From an uncultured Sulfitobacter sp. (GTDB taxonomy: Bacteria; Pseudomonadota; Alphaproteobacteria; Rhodobacterales; Rhodobacteraceae), in the NCBI GenBank assembly GCA_937928635.1, contig CALFWM010000021.1, positions 1-53,203 on the forward strand: a DNA stretch of 53,203 nt, read 5' to 3'. Position numbers and translations under genes: made by a program. The notes beneath the pieces are model-generated. The model was given only the letters and a program-made list of their open reading frames with translations, had not been told where the DNA came from and searched no databases. Each line of letters opens with the position of its first letter. Position 1 is the stretch's first letter. Below are positions 24,621 through 33,684 of the stretch, in pieces.

Positions 24621-25187
24621 TCAAGGCACATGTGCACTGCGGTCTATGATGTAAGAACCATTTGTCGCGTTGGGCAGTGGCTTCGCATCCCGTTCTGAAA
24701 ACACTATTTCATCGTGCTTGAAGGGCCCCCAAACGCGTGCCGACTTTGGCAGATCAGCGGGCAGTTGCTGTGCAAATGAAAGTTCCCCGTTATGTGCCGA
24801 TCTGACTGCACCAAACAACGTGGTTTCCTCCTCCCCCGACGCAAGGCCGAGACCAGTAACAAAACACGGCTCCGCCAATCGCGTCAGCACCCCAAAACGG
24901 GCAGCACTTGTGGCATTGGCCGACAACCAGCGCCATCTGCCGACCCCGCTGAGCGCTTGAGGGGTCACACAGAATGTCGCGCATTCCAGAAGGCCCGCAA
25001 AGCCCGTGCTCACGCTCAGCGGGACAGGGGCCGTGGCAGGCAAGCCCGGAAAATCCATGATGGGCGCGAATTTCATGTGGACCAGTGCCGCCGCAAATCC
25101 GCAGCGCGCCAACATCTGCGCCAACGAGACATGCAGCGGGAAATATCCGTCAATCGTGTCTTCAAATGCTCGGGCCGCAAGGTGCAC
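24621..25187 (-). CDS. Unknown protein coupled to the glutamine-synthetase-like gene
   Basis: This 188-residue protein is not recognised. Its ATG at 25187 overlaps the stop of the glutamine-synthetase-like gene (TGATG), which strongly supports it as a co-translated gene. The N-terminal region (MVHLAARAFEDTIDGYFPLH) is followed by hydrophobic stretches around LARCGFAAALVHMKFAPIMD. There are no repeated motifs, signal peptide or metal-binding pattern I can name. The frame runs upstream to 25253, but that part lies inside the ligase gene. It converges with the basic secreted-protein gene, leaving 13 bp between the stops. Confidence 0.6.
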   Translation of the reverse strand: MHLAARAFEDTIDGYFPLHVSLAQMLARCGFAAALVHMKFAPIMDFPGLPATAPVPLSVSTGFAGLLECATFCVTPQALSGVGRWRWLSANATSAARFGVLTRLAEPCFVTGLGLASGEEETTLFGAVRSAHNGELSFAQQLPADLPKSARVWGPFKHDEIVFSERDAKPLPNATNGSYIIDRSAHVP

Positions 25188-25189
25188 CA

Positions 25190-26653
25190 TCAAAACAGGT
25201 TGAAATATTCGGCCTGTTCCCATTCGGAAACGGTCCGCAGATACCGCTCCCACTCTGCCCGTTTGATGTGGGACAGATAGCCGGTAAAGGCGGTGCCCAG
25301 ATGTTCTGCAAACAGCGGGCTGCGCTCAAACGCCTCAATCGCGGCGATCAGGCTGGTGGGCAGGGCGGGGGCATCACCTGCATAAGGCGTTTCTGACGGG
25401 GGCGGCGCCAGCAACCCGCGTGCGATGCCATCAAGGCCGGACAGGATTTGCGCGGCCAGGGCATAGTAGGGATTGGCCGAACTGTCCGCGACGCGGTTTT
25501 CCACCCGGCTGGCGCTGTCACCGGGATAAAGCAAGGCGCGCACCATGGCCCCGCGGTTGTCCGTGCCCCATTGAATGCTGTTGGGCGCCAATTGATGGAG
25601 CAAGAACCGTTTGTAGCCGTTGATGGTGGGCGTCGTCATAAGGCAGCTGGCTGCGGCATTTTCCAACAGACCGGCAATCCAATGATTGGCCGTCGGGGTC
25701 AGCGCGCCGCTGGGGCCGGGCATCATGGCGTTTGTGCCGGTTTTCAGATCCTTCACCGATTGATGAATGTGCCAGCCATTGGCGGCGGCATTCGGCTGTT
25801 TGGGTTTGGCCATGAAACTGGCGTGCAACCCTTTTGCCTGACACACCTCTTTGACCATGGTGCGGAACAGCACAAACCGGTCCGCCTGATCCATCGCACC
25901 CGAGGGATCAAAGGTAAATTCAAACTGGCTTGGCCCCATTTCAATTTCCACGCTGCGCGGGCGCAGATCAAGCGCCTCTGCCATGCGGCGCAAATGGTCC
26001 AGCAGCGGTTCAACCGCGCTGTAGCGGGTTTCGGTCAGATACTGATACCCCTGCGTGGTGTTGCGCGTGGTGATCGGGGCAGGGGGCATGGTGGCCTGCG
26101 CATGGTCCAACCCGTCCTGAACCACCTCAAACACCTGAAATTCAACCTCCAGCCCAAAGGTGGCGGCGTAACCGGCACCCCTCAGTGCGTCCTCGGCCCG
26201 GTGCAGCACATTGCGCGCGCTTACCGCAATGGGCGCGCCAGAGCGGTGCAGCACGTCGCAGATCAAAAAGGCCGAATGGGGCGACCAGGGCACCGGGCGA
26301 AAACTGCCCAAGACCGGCGCGCACAAAATGTCGCTGGCCCCGGCTAGGGGCAAACCCTCAAGGGGAACATCGCCATCCCACACGGAAAAGACGGTTTGAT
26401 GCGATGTGCCTTTCAACAGCAGGGTGGAGGGCATGCCGATGCCATTGCTCAGGGCACTTTCAAGCGCCCGCGCGGTCACCGTCTTGCCACGCAATATCCC
26501 GTGTTGGTCGGGAAACAGCATGCGGAAGGTTTCAATCTTGTCTGCGGCGACCGCTTGCAGGATGTCGCAGGCCTGATCCACTGCGGCATCCGTGTAGTGA
26601 CCCATGCGGAAAAGACTGCCCTGGCGCAACCGTTCCTTTACATCCGCGCCCAT
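25190..26653 (-). CDS. Glutamine-synthetase-family ligase (gamma-glutamylamine-synthetase-like)
   Basis: Enzymes of this family join an amine to the gamma-carboxyl of glutamate with ATP. The 487-residue protein has an N-terminal beta-grasp part (FPDQHGILRGKTV) and the catalytic domain with Glu metal ligands in FGLEVEFQVF and VEIEMGPSQFEFTF, the His-loop NGWHIHQSV, the ATP/phosphate block NSIQWGTDNRGAMVRAL and RVENRVADSSANPYYALAA. It lacks the adenylylation-site context of housekeeping GlnA and resembles PuuA or aniline-type glutamylation enzymes. It starts directly after the stop of the oxygenase gene. Its place next to Rieske oxygenases suggests activation of an amine substrate or product, as in aniline pathways; the substrate itself is not readable. 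Confidence 0.85.
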   Translation of the reverse strand: MGADVKERLRQGSLFRMGHYTDAAVDQACDILQAVAADKIETFRMLFPDQHGILRGKTVTARALESALSNGIGMPSTLLLKGTSHQTVFSVWDGDVPLEGLPLAGASDILCAPVLGSFRPVPWSPHSAFLICDVLHRSGAPIAVSARNVLHRAEDALRGAGYAATFGLEVEFQVFEVVQDGLDHAQATMPPAPITTRNTTQGYQYLTETRYSAVEPLLDHLRRMAEALDLRPRSVEIEMGPSQFEFTFDPSGAMDQADRFVLFRTMVKEVCQAKGLHASFMAKPKQPNAAANGWHIHQSVKDLKTGTNAMMPGPSGALTPTANHWIAGLLENAAASCLMTTPTINGYKRFLLHQLAPNSIQWGTDNRGAMVRALLYPGDSASRVENRVADSSANPYYALAAQILSGLDGIARGLLAPPPSETPYAGDAPALPTSLIAAIEAFERSPLFAEHLGTAFTGYLSHIKRAEWERYLRTVSEWEQAEYFNLF

Positions 26654-27877
26654 CTAGAGTGTCGCATCCCATGAACAGGCCGCGCGCCGCGCGATATCCA
26701 TCTGATGGCAGACGTCCTGCCAGTTTTGACGATCTGCAATCGCGTCGTTTGACAGCGGCCCGGTGATGGCGGTGGTTGTGCGGTTTTGCATAGGCAGGTC
26801 AGCCCGCCGTCCGGCCTCAACCGCCGCAATGGCCCCGCGCAGCAGGCGGCGATAGCGAATGATTGCTTTATCGGAGCGGCCCAGATGCTCTTGGGTGCGG
26901 TCCTGAATGGGGCCCATCCCCTCAACTGCCCATTGGTCATGCACGTTGATATCAAGGCCCATGCCGGTGTAGGTCAGCGTCGCCTGTTCCTGCGGGTCAT
27001 AATGATAATCGTTGCTCTTGTTCTTGCGCGGCGCATAGGTGGGCAAAACATGTTCCTTCAGGCGCTGGGCGCGCATTAGGTCCTTGTCAACGGGGCTGTC
27101 AAAGCTGGTGAACAGGGTGAACCAATAACAGTTCTCATCGTCCACCGGCACATGCCATTGGGTGATGATCATTTCGCGCGACATCGGAATGCAAATCGCC
27201 TGCGGGAATATCTGGTTGGTGATGCGCACATGGGTCAGGTCACTTTCCAGATGGCGCAGCGCAGTGATCTTGAGCCCATAGCTGGTTTCATCGACCTCAA
27301 TATCCGGGCGGGGGTATTCGCGCAGTAGCTGGGTGATGGGCATGTTCGCCCCTTCCGCCTTGTCGCGGAATTGCTTGCCATAGCTGTCGTCCGGGTTCTC
27401 GTCCTCCAGAAAACGATGCAGAAAGGACGCATGCGCCGGGTCAATGCCAATTTCCAGCGCTTGCAGCCAGTTACACTCCCACAGGCCCTTGAACGCAAAA
27501 ACATGGCTGTCGGGCGCGCGAAAACAGTCAAAGTTCGGGAAATCGGGCGGTCTGCCGGGGCCAAGGTAGGCAAAAACCACACCCTTCATTTCCACCACAG
27601 GGTAGGTTGGCCCGTTTGTGTCAATTTCAATGTCAGCCGCAGCGGGATAATGCACGGCGGGTTCGCCTTGTGCCGCCACCCGTGTCGCCAATGTCAGGGT
27701 GTCTTGCGCGTCGCGGAGCAGCACCAGCCGCTCCCCCAGCAGGTTCACCGGCACCTTATCCCCATGGGCCAATTCGTCGATCAGGGCGGCGGGTTGCCAA
27801 TAGTGGCGCAGCACACCGCCGGCTTGGGTGGCGGGGCCAATGCGGGTCATCTGATCGTTTAACTCTTGGCTGATCAT
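26654..27877 (-). CDS. Rieske-type oxygenase catalytic subunit lacking its own Rieske cluster motif
   Basis: The protein (407 residues) matches alpha subunits of the phthalate/vanillate oxygenase type from its first residues (LNDQMTRIGPATQAGGVLRHYWQPAAL) through VNLLGERLVLLRD. The expected CPHRGA...CPFHGW cluster-binding block is then absent; instead DTLTLATRVAAQGEPAVHYP leads into YPVVEMKGVVFAYLGPG. The catalytic iron site is present in ALEIGIDPAHASFLHRFLED. The cluster motif is supplied by the gene just upstream. GGAGGACGC before the ATG at 27877 and an ATGA overlap with the Rieske gene settle the start; the longer frame to 27997 runs inside that gene. The two proteins most likely form one oxygenase. 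Confidence 0.85.
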   Translation of the reverse strand: MISQELNDQMTRIGPATQAGGVLRHYWQPAALIDELAHGDKVPVNLLGERLVLLRDAQDTLTLATRVAAQGEPAVHYPAAADIEIDTNGPTYPVVEMKGVVFAYLGPGRPPDFPNFDCFRAPDSHVFAFKGLWECNWLQALEIGIDPAHASFLHRFLEDENPDDSYGKQFRDKAEGANMPITQLLREYPRPDIEVDETSYGLKITALRHLESDLTHVRITNQIFPQAICIPMSREMIITQWHVPVDDENCYWFTLFTSFDSPVDKDLMRAQRLKEHVLPTYAPRKNKSNDYHYDPQEQATLTYTGMGLDINVHDQWAVEGMGPIQDRTQEHLGRSDKAIIRYRRLLRGAIAAVEAGRRADLPMQNRTTTAITGPLSNDAIADRQNWQDVCHQMDIARRAACSWDATL

Positions 27878-28245
27878 TGCGCGTCCTCCGGGACCAACGC
27901 GCGGATTTCGCCGTTGATTTCCTCTACTGGTATCATTGGCACCTTGATTTGGGTGAACATTTTTGACCCTTCCGGTTCGGCAGGCTGTTCCACACACTGA
28001 CCTGTGCGGTCAAAGTGCCAGCCATGAAACGGGCAACGCAATCCGTTGTCCTCCAGCCGTCCATAACACAAATCCGCGCCCCGGTGCGGGCAATGCCGCC
28101 CGATCAGCCCCAATGCGCCCGCGTCATCGCGAAACAGCACATAGGGTTTTCCCCGCAACGTCACGGGCAACAATGGGCGCGGCAGATCAAGCTGCGCGGT
28201 GGTGGCGATCACCTGCCAATGGCCGGGGTCAGTTTGCGTGGTCAA
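27874..28245 (-). CDS. Stand-alone Rieske [2Fe-2S] protein, partner of the split oxygenase
   Basis: This small protein carries the complete Rieske signature in GRHCPHRGADLCYGRLEDNG and LRCPFHGWHFDRTGQCVEQP, with CxH and CxxH ligand pairs 18 residues apart. The fold continues to PMIPVEEINGEIRALVPE. Sequence style is that of the Rieske domain inside oxygenase alpha subunits rather than of a free ferredoxin. No ATG is available: I use the TTG at 28245 (123 residues), which has only a weak AGGG upstream. The frame is open to 28530 but crosses the antisense IclR pseudogene. It ends in an ATGA overlap with the catalytic gene and should deliver electrons to it. Confidence 0.78.
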   Translation of the reverse strand: MTTQTDPGHWQVIATTAQLDLPRPLLPVTLRGKPYVLFRDDAGALGLIGRHCPHRGADLCYGRLEDNGLRCPFHGWHFDRTGQCVEQPAEPEGSKMFTQIKVPMIPVEEINGEIRALVPEDAQ

Positions 28246-28335
28246 AGGGCGCGCCCTGTTTCGGGTTATTTTGTGCGTTTCTTGAATTTTTGGCTTGCAT
28301 AGTGAGCGTAGCACCCCCGTCAAAGAGGCGTCAAC

Positions 28336-28555
28336 ATGGCCAAGATTGCCGGAGCAGGGACGTGGGCCAAAGGTCTGCGGGTGTTGGAGTGATTTACCCG
28401 CGGACATACCGAAATGAGCATGGCGGAAATCGCGCGGCAGTGTTGGGCACAACGGCCTCAACCACGCAACTGGTACAGGACGGCGCGTTTGAGCCTGCGC
28501 TGGACGCGCTGTGCCTTGCGGCGATTGCATTGCGCGCGTTACCTGCTATTTTAGC
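28336..28555 (+). pseudogene. IclR-family regulator pseudogene
   Basis: The plus strand from the ATG at 28336 reads MAKIAGAGTWAKGLRVLE, a TGA stop (28390-28392), then FTRGHTEMSMAEIARQ. This is the start of an IclR-type winged helix (the usual form is KALRVLELF...LSLSEIAR). After about 28440 the frame appears to shift, and similarity fades by the end of the neighbouring oxygenase gene. IclR regulators commonly control aromatic or amine catabolic genes, and this relic lies between two parts of the Rieske cluster, so it may be that cluster's former regulator. Confidence 0.65.
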
Positions 28556-29663
28556 TGCGAAAAATCCGGTCCTGCTCAGCCAGCCAGAGTTGAAAATCGC
28601 GGATCGTGCCTTCGTAGTCATCCCCCGCCAAGGGCCCGGATTGCGCGTGTTGCGAGCGCAAGGCGCGCTGCATCCGCTCCAGCTTCTGGCGGTCTTCTGC
28701 GTTGACCTCCTCCCACAAGGCAATGCGTTCAGCAATTGTATCTGCGTCCAGATCATCCCCGTAGACAGACATGGTCCATTTCACATCAATTGTCTCAGCC
28801 GTGATCGGGAAAATTGACAATGAAACCAACAGACTGGCCGCCTGACTGGCCACCTGTGTGGGAAACCGCGCAAACAGGGTGGAGCGTTGCCGCTCCTGCG
28901 CACTTAACCCTTTTGCCCCTGACCCGCGCGGCGTAATGCCATCGGGATAATTGGCCAGATAGGAGGTAAAACCCGGCCCGGAGGCGGATTTTTTGGCCAA
29001 TCCGGTGGGGGTGTAGCCATGCAGGGTGTGCGGGTGCACCACCGACAGGTGATAGCCTTCCATAAAATTCTCAACCAGACATTTCCAGTTGGTGTGCCAG
29101 ATCTCCTGCGCAACATGCACCAGCCGAAATGTTTCGGTTTCATACGGGTCCAGCAGCGCATCCAACGCGGCAGACGCGTCTGAAAAGGGCACAGCGTCTG
29201 CGTCGAGACAACAGTAAATGAAGCCTTTCCAGATTTGGGTTTTGTAGCTGTGCAGCCGGCAATTGGCGGCATCAAACCCCTGATTTTCCATACGCGCAGC
29301 GCGCAACAAGGCACCGTCGCGCCCGTACATCCAGGCGTGATAGGCGCAGGTAAAGCGTTTTGTGTTGCCTGCCCCTTCGGCCAAAGGCATGCCGCGATGA
29401 CGGCAGACATTGGCCAGAACCCGGATCACCCCATCATCCCCGCGCACCACGATCAGCGGCTCATCAAGCAATTGCACGGTAAAGAAATCACCCGCCTCCG
29501 GCACCTCATCCTGACGGCCCAGACAATGCCAGCCGTGCTGCAAAACCGTCTTCTTTTCCCAGCTAAACTGGTCCGAAGAGGTATAAAACGCGCCCGGCAT
29601 GCCCATGGGCCGGTCAGCGGGCAGGGCGGCGACGTCTTGCAGGATTGCACCCAGATCAAGCAC
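28551..29663 (-). CDS. Rieske oxygenase alpha subunit (second full-length copy)
   Basis: This ring-hydroxylating or N-demethylating Rieske oxygenase has the cluster motif CRHRGMPLAEG ... CAYHAWMYG near residues 80-110 and the mononuclear iron motif NFMEGYHLSVVHPHTL. It resembles choline monooxygenase or betaine demethylase-type alpha subunits more than classical dioxygenases, and no beta subunit is encoded. I place the start at GTG 29663: AGGAG (29674-29678) lies ten bases upstream and the overlap with the preceding stop is only 8 bp. An ATG at 29720 would overlap that gene by 65 bp. The reading frame ends within the decayed IclR region. Length is about 370 residues. Confidence 0.87.
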   Translation of the reverse strand: MLDLGAILQDVAALPADRPMGMPGAFYTSSDQFSWEKKTVLQHGWHCLGRQDEVPEAGDFFTVQLLDEPLIVVRGDDGVIRVLANVCRHRGMPLAEGAGNTKRFTCAYHAWMYGRDGALLRAARMENQGFDAANCRLHSYKTQIWKGFIYCCLDADAVPFSDASAALDALLDPYETETFRLVHVAQEIWHTNWKCLVENFMEGYHLSVVHPHTLHGYTPTGLAKKSASGPGFTSYLANYPDGITPRGSGAKGLSAQERQRSTLFARFPTQVASQAASLLVSLSIFPITAETIDVKWTMSVYGDDLDADTIAERIALWEEVNAEDRQKLERMQRALRSQHAQSGPLAGDDYEGTIRDFQLWLAEQDRIFRS

Positions 29664-30810
29664 GGCTTTTAAGCTCCTGATTTTGCCGGATTTTTGTGGC
29701 AAGGTATTGCGAGAAATCATAGTTGGGCCGCTCCAGATGCGACAGGTGGCCGGGCTTTGCCATCTGAGAGGACAACCCTTTGAACACCTTTTCGGTACAG
29801 CCCCGATCCTCTACATTCACGTCATCCAGCAAGGTTTTGAGATCAATAAAGTTTTGCTGCGCATCCGCATCATCCTTGTAGTCATCCGACATGCCACCGC
29901 CAAAGCGGATATGCACCTGACCTGGGCCCTTGGGATGCAGGCTCAGATACCAGAAATATCCCGGCGTCAGCGTGATCAGGAGGGAGGGATAAATCGCCAG
30001 CAGGAAGGTTGTGCGCCGTTCGTCCCCTTTCAGCCGGGTATTGCTGTCATGGGCCATGGCGATGCGCAACGTCTCATCCTTGAGGATGGTGTGGTAGTTG
30101 AATGCGGGCAATCCGGGCGGGCAAATCATATCCTCCAGCTTGGACAACCCGCCAATGGTGCCAGCATGGCACACGGGCAGGTGATAGCTTTCCATGAAAT
30201 TCTCGGCCAGCACCTTCCAGTTGGTGTCCCAAAGATGCTCTTCAAAGAACACTTCGGTATAGTTTTCCATGTCATAGCCCGCGATCAGATCTTCGACCTG
30301 GATCAGTTGGGTGGCCACCGCCGGGGCGTCTGCATTCAATGTAATAAAAACCCAGCCCAGCCATTCCTCACACCGTACGGTGGGCAGCTTGTAGTGATCT
30401 TTGCAAAACCCGTCATTTTGCGTCATTGCGGGCGCGCCGCGCAGGGACCCGTCCAGATTATAGGTCCAGGCGTGATAGGGGCACACAATGCTGCGCGCAT
30501 TGCCGCTGCCGTGCAGCAGGGTCGACATCCGGTGCAGGCACACGTTTGACATGGCGCGTAGCGACCCATCCTTGTCACGGATCACCATCACCGGCTGCCC
30601 GGCCAATTCGCAGGTGGTGTAATCACCCGCCTGCGACAGACCATCTGCGCGCCCCACACAAAACCAGTCTTTGGCAAAAATGCTGGACAGTTCCTGATCC
30701 AGAAATTCCTGCGTGGTATAGACCTGAGGCGGCATGGCGCGCGCGCTTTCAAACGGAACCGCTGTGGTTTCAAACAGCGCTGTCACCGGGTCAATGTGAT
30801 CTTTGGCCAT
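29656..30810 (-). CDS. Rieske oxygenase alpha subunit (first full-length copy)
   Basis: This 384-residue Rieske oxygenase has the cluster motif CLHRMSTLLHG ... CPYHAWTYNLDG and the catalytic iron block LAENFMESYHLPVCHAGTI. The absence of a beta subunit and the GbcA/choline-monooxygenase style suggest an amine or alkyl-ammonium substrate, but this is inference. I use the ATG at 30810 (MAKDHIDPVTALFE), where the family starts; the frame to 30984 runs into what looks like the promoter region. It leads a minus-strand cluster with a second Rieske oxygenase, a split one and a glutamine-synthetase-like ligase. A reductase for these oxygenases is not visible in the window. Confidence 0.9.
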   Translation of the reverse strand: MAKDHIDPVTALFETTAVPFESARAMPPQVYTTQEFLDQELSSIFAKDWFCVGRADGLSQAGDYTTCELAGQPVMVIRDKDGSLRAMSNVCLHRMSTLLHGSGNARSIVCPYHAWTYNLDGSLRGAPAMTQNDGFCKDHYKLPTVRCEEWLGWVFITLNADAPAVATQLIQVEDLIAGYDMENYTEVFFEEHLWDTNWKVLAENFMESYHLPVCHAGTIGGLSKLEDMICPPGLPAFNYHTILKDETLRIAMAHDSNTRLKGDERRTTFLLAIYPSLLITLTPGYFWYLSLHPKGPGQVHIRFGGGMSDDYKDDADAQQNFIDLKTLLDDVNVEDRGCTEKVFKGLSSQMAKPGHLSHLERPNYDFSQYLATKIRQNQELKSRA

Positions 30811-31164
30811 GGGGCAGGGTCCTTTGGGTGTGCGATTCTTTTGAAGTGTGGCGGAAATTCCGACCTGAAAATTGGAAAAAAACGACACCTGCGGGCAGGT
30901 CGTTGATGTACCAGCGGATAAGGCAAAGCCGTTGGGCAAAAGAGCTTGGCCCATTGCCTCTAGCAGGGCGATAATGCTGCACATGCTAAGCAGCCCTATG
31001 GTTGTGCGTCTTTGCCTTGCGGTGCTTCAAAAGGCCATCGCACGCCCCACAAGACACCTGCATTCGCGCAAAACCTATGTTTTGGATAGATAATTCTGTC
31101 ATTTCACCGTAGCTTACCGCGAAAAAACGCGCCAACGTGTAACGATTAACTAGGGAGTCGCAAC
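30811..31164. other. Divergent intergenic region
   Basis: About 350 bp between the minus-strand Rieske operon and the plus-strand OmpA-family gene must hold both promoters. ACCTGCGGGCAGGT at 30887-30900 is a near-perfect palindrome about 80 bp before the Rieske ATG and could be an operator. AGGGAG at about 31151-31156 is the ribosome-binding site of the OmpA-family gene. The open frames seen here have no recognisable similarity. Confidence 0.5.
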
Positions 31165-33636
31165 ATGAGAAACCTTCTCATCGCATTGAGTCTGGGGGCA
31201 ACCGGACTAACGTTTTATTCTGCACTTGCTCACAAATCTGAGAAAATTGAACAAGATATTACGGCGCGTGTCACAGAGGATTTGACCGCGAATCGCGCGA
31301 CCGGGGTGCGCGTGGATGTGGATGGGCGCCACGTGACGCTCTCGGGCATTGTTTATGATGAGAAACAGGAGGCCGCCTACCTCAAGACCGCCAATGATAC
31401 CTATGGCGCATTGGGCCCAATTGACGGGCTGACCTATCAGGGTGACGGTGGGTATATCTCGGCTGAAAAGACCGAGACAGGCATTGCGTTGCGCGGGTCC
31501 GTACCAAATGAGGCGGTGCGCGCCTCCCTGCTTGAAACTGCAGCCAAGGCAACGGAAGGCGAAATTGACGATCAATTGACCATCGCGGGCCCGGAGGCCC
31601 CGTGGCAAAGTGAAACCGCGTTTGGGGTGGCTCAACTGGCGGGTTTGCAAAGCGGGACAATCACAACATCCGCGTCGGGCAATGTGTTGTCGGGGGTGAC
31701 AGAAGGCGATGTTGCCGCGGTGAGGGACCCCGTGAGCGAGCGGGCAGGCTGGCGCGCCTTTGTATCGTCGCCCGGATCTGATGCGCGGTTGCAGGAGGAA
31801 ATCACCAGCCTGCGTGCCAAAGTTGCCGAGAGCGAAGCAACATTGAGCGGTTTGCGGGATGCAGCGCGGGACAAAGAGGCAGAGATTGCCGCCTTGGCCG
31901 CGACGGGCACCACGCTGCAAGGGGAGAGGGATGCCCTGCAGGCGCGTGTGACATCGTTAAAAGACGATCTAAGCGATGAATTGGTGACGGGCGAGGGTCT
32001 GCGCGCAAAGTTACGTCAGGCAGAGGAAGATCTGGCAGCGGCCCAAGAAACAATCCAGACCAAAGAGGCAAGCCTTGCCGAGACCAGCCAATCCCTCGTA
32101 AGCCGTGCCGTCGAAGCGGATGGCCAACTGTCCGTTACGGCGAATGCTCTGACGGAGGCCCAGACAGAAGTTGCCGCGCTGACCTCCCGATTGGCGGACA
32201 AAGAGGCGCAGATTGCTGAACAATCTGATGCATTGACGGACAGAGGTCTGCAAATCGACGCACTGCAGGCACAAATTGCCACGCAGACTGCTGATCTGAG
32301 TGTTGCGGATCAGGAGATTGCTTCATTACAAACCAGCCTGGAGGCCCGCACGGCAGAGGTGACCAAGGCTGAGGCGGAAAACTACATGCTGAGTGCCACT
32401 GCGGCAGGGCGCGACAGCACCATCGCGCGCCTGAATGCGGAGTTGGCGGAGCGTTCGCAGGTCTTGCGCAGCGAGAATTCAACCGCCTCTGCCCTTGCCG
32501 CAACACTGGACCAGCGGGACGCAGCACTGGCAGAGTTAGAGGGGACGGTGGCGCGCAAGGACGCGGAACTGGACACATTGACGGCACAGCTCAGTGCGAT
32601 GGAAATCACGATTGCCACCCGTGATACGGATTTGACTGCCCTGAGAGGTGAATGGGAAACTGCGTCAGCCACCCTTGCGGAGAAAGACGCCTCACTGGCT
32701 AATTTTTCAAGCGAAATCAAAGATTTGGACGCGACACTTGAAGTGCGCAATGTATCGCTGGCCAAAGCCATCACACAAATCACGGCTTTGAAAAGAGAAA
32801 CGCACTCGCTCAAGGATCAAGTGGGCAGGCTGGAAGACGACATCAAAGCACGTGATGCCACGCTGGCAGCGCAGACCGAGGAACTGGCTGCGCGGAACTC
32901 GGCGCAGAACGCGGACGCCGATACGTTGGACGCCGATCTGCGGGCGCTGGAAACAACCATTGCGGCGCGGGACGCAGCACTTGCAGAGGCCAGCACAGAG
33001 ATTGCAGGGTTGAAAGACGCCGCTGCCGCAAATGCGCAAGCCACTGCCGCACAACTCAAAGCCCTTGAAGCGCAGGTCGCGCAGCGCGATACGGCCCTCA
33101 CGCAAGCCGAGGCAGAGATTGCCGCGCTTTCGTCCTCATCGGCTCAGGAACACGCGCGTCTTGGAGATTTGAACGGTCAGGTCGCAGCACTCACGGAGAC
33201 CCTTTCCGCGCGGGATGCCACGATTGCAGCCTTCCAGTCGCGCCCTGAAAACACCTCGATTGCCGCCCAATGTGCCCAACAGGCGAAAACGATCATGGAA
33301 GACACTCAGATCAAATTTGGCAGCGGCACCGCCCGGTTCAAAAGGGCGTCCTTGCCTGTGCTGGAACGCCTGACAGGCGTTGCGCTTGCCTGTGTTGGCA
33401 GCGACGTGAGCGTCGAGATCGGCGGGCACACCGACAACGAAGGGTCTGACAAGGACAATCAAAAGCTGAGTGAAGCACGCGCAAAAGCTGTTCTTTCGTT
33501 TATGCAAAAGCGCGGCGTGCCGGTCGAAAGCCTGCGCGCGGTGGGCTACGGCGAAACGCAGCCTGTTGCAGAGAACAACACTGTCAGAGGCCGTGCGGCC
33601 AACCGTCGGATCACCTTTAACTGGCAGGCGCGCTGA
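31165..33636 (+). CDS. BON - coiled coil - OmpA family envelope protein
   Basis: This 823-residue protein has an N-terminal signal or anchor (RNLLIALSLGATGLTFYSALA). Residues about 28-92 and 95-150 form two BON-like domains (ITARVTEDLTANRATGVRVD, then RGSVPNEAVRASLLETAA). From about 205 to 695 the sequence is one long Glu/Ala/Leu-rich coiled coil with repeating ARDAALAEASTEIAGL-like heptads. The C-terminus (about 710-823) is an OmpA peptidoglycan-binding domain: IKFGSGTARFKRAS, IGGHTDNEGSDKDN, LSEARAKAVLSFM and GRAANRRITF. It probably spans the periplasm between inner membrane and cell wall. The repetitive coding sequence could recombine. A related gene for a membrane protein follows 48 bp downstream. 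Confidence 0.88.
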   Translation: MRNLLIALSLGATGLTFYSALAHKSEKIEQDITARVTEDLTANRATGVRVDVDGRHVTLSGIVYDEKQEAAYLKTANDTYGALGPIDGLTYQGDGGYISAEKTETGIALRGSVPNEAVRASLLETAAKATEGEIDDQLTIAGPEAPWQSETAFGVAQLAGLQSGTITTSASGNVLSGVTEGDVAAVRDPVSERAGWRAFVSSPGSDARLQEEITSLRAKVAESEATLSGLRDAARDKEAEIAALAATGTTLQGERDALQARVTSLKDDLSDELVTGEGLRAKLRQAEEDLAAAQETIQTKEASLAETSQSLVSRAVEADGQLSVTANALTEAQTEVAALTSRLADKEAQIAEQSDALTDRGLQIDALQAQIATQTADLSVADQEIASLQTSLEARTAEVTKAEAENYMLSATAAGRDSTIARLNAELAERSQVLRSENSTASALAATLDQRDAALAELEGTVARKDAELDTLTAQLSAMEITIATRDTDLTALRGEWETASATLAEKDASLANFSSEIKDLDATLEVRNVSLAKAITQITALKRETHSLKDQVGRLEDDIKARDATLAAQTEELAARNSAQNADADTLDADLRALETTIAARDAALAEASTEIAGLKDAAAANAQATAAQLKALEAQVAQRDTALTQAEAEIAALSSSSAQEHARLGDLNGQVAALTETLSARDATIAAFQSRPENTSIAAQCAQQAKTIMEDTQIKFGSGTARFKRASLPVLERLTGVALACVGSDVSVEIGGHTDNEGSDKDNQKLSEARAKAVLSFMQKRGVPVESLRAVGYGETQPVAENNTVRGRAANRRITFNWQAR

Positions 33637-33684
33637 TCTTCGCGCGCTCTCCATGCTCCCTTTTTCAGACTTAGGAACCACCAC

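Noticed and set aside
30872..31093. 73-codon plus-strand frame upstream of the OmpA-family gene
   Set aside because: The frame lies in a divergent promoter region and shows no protein-like features.
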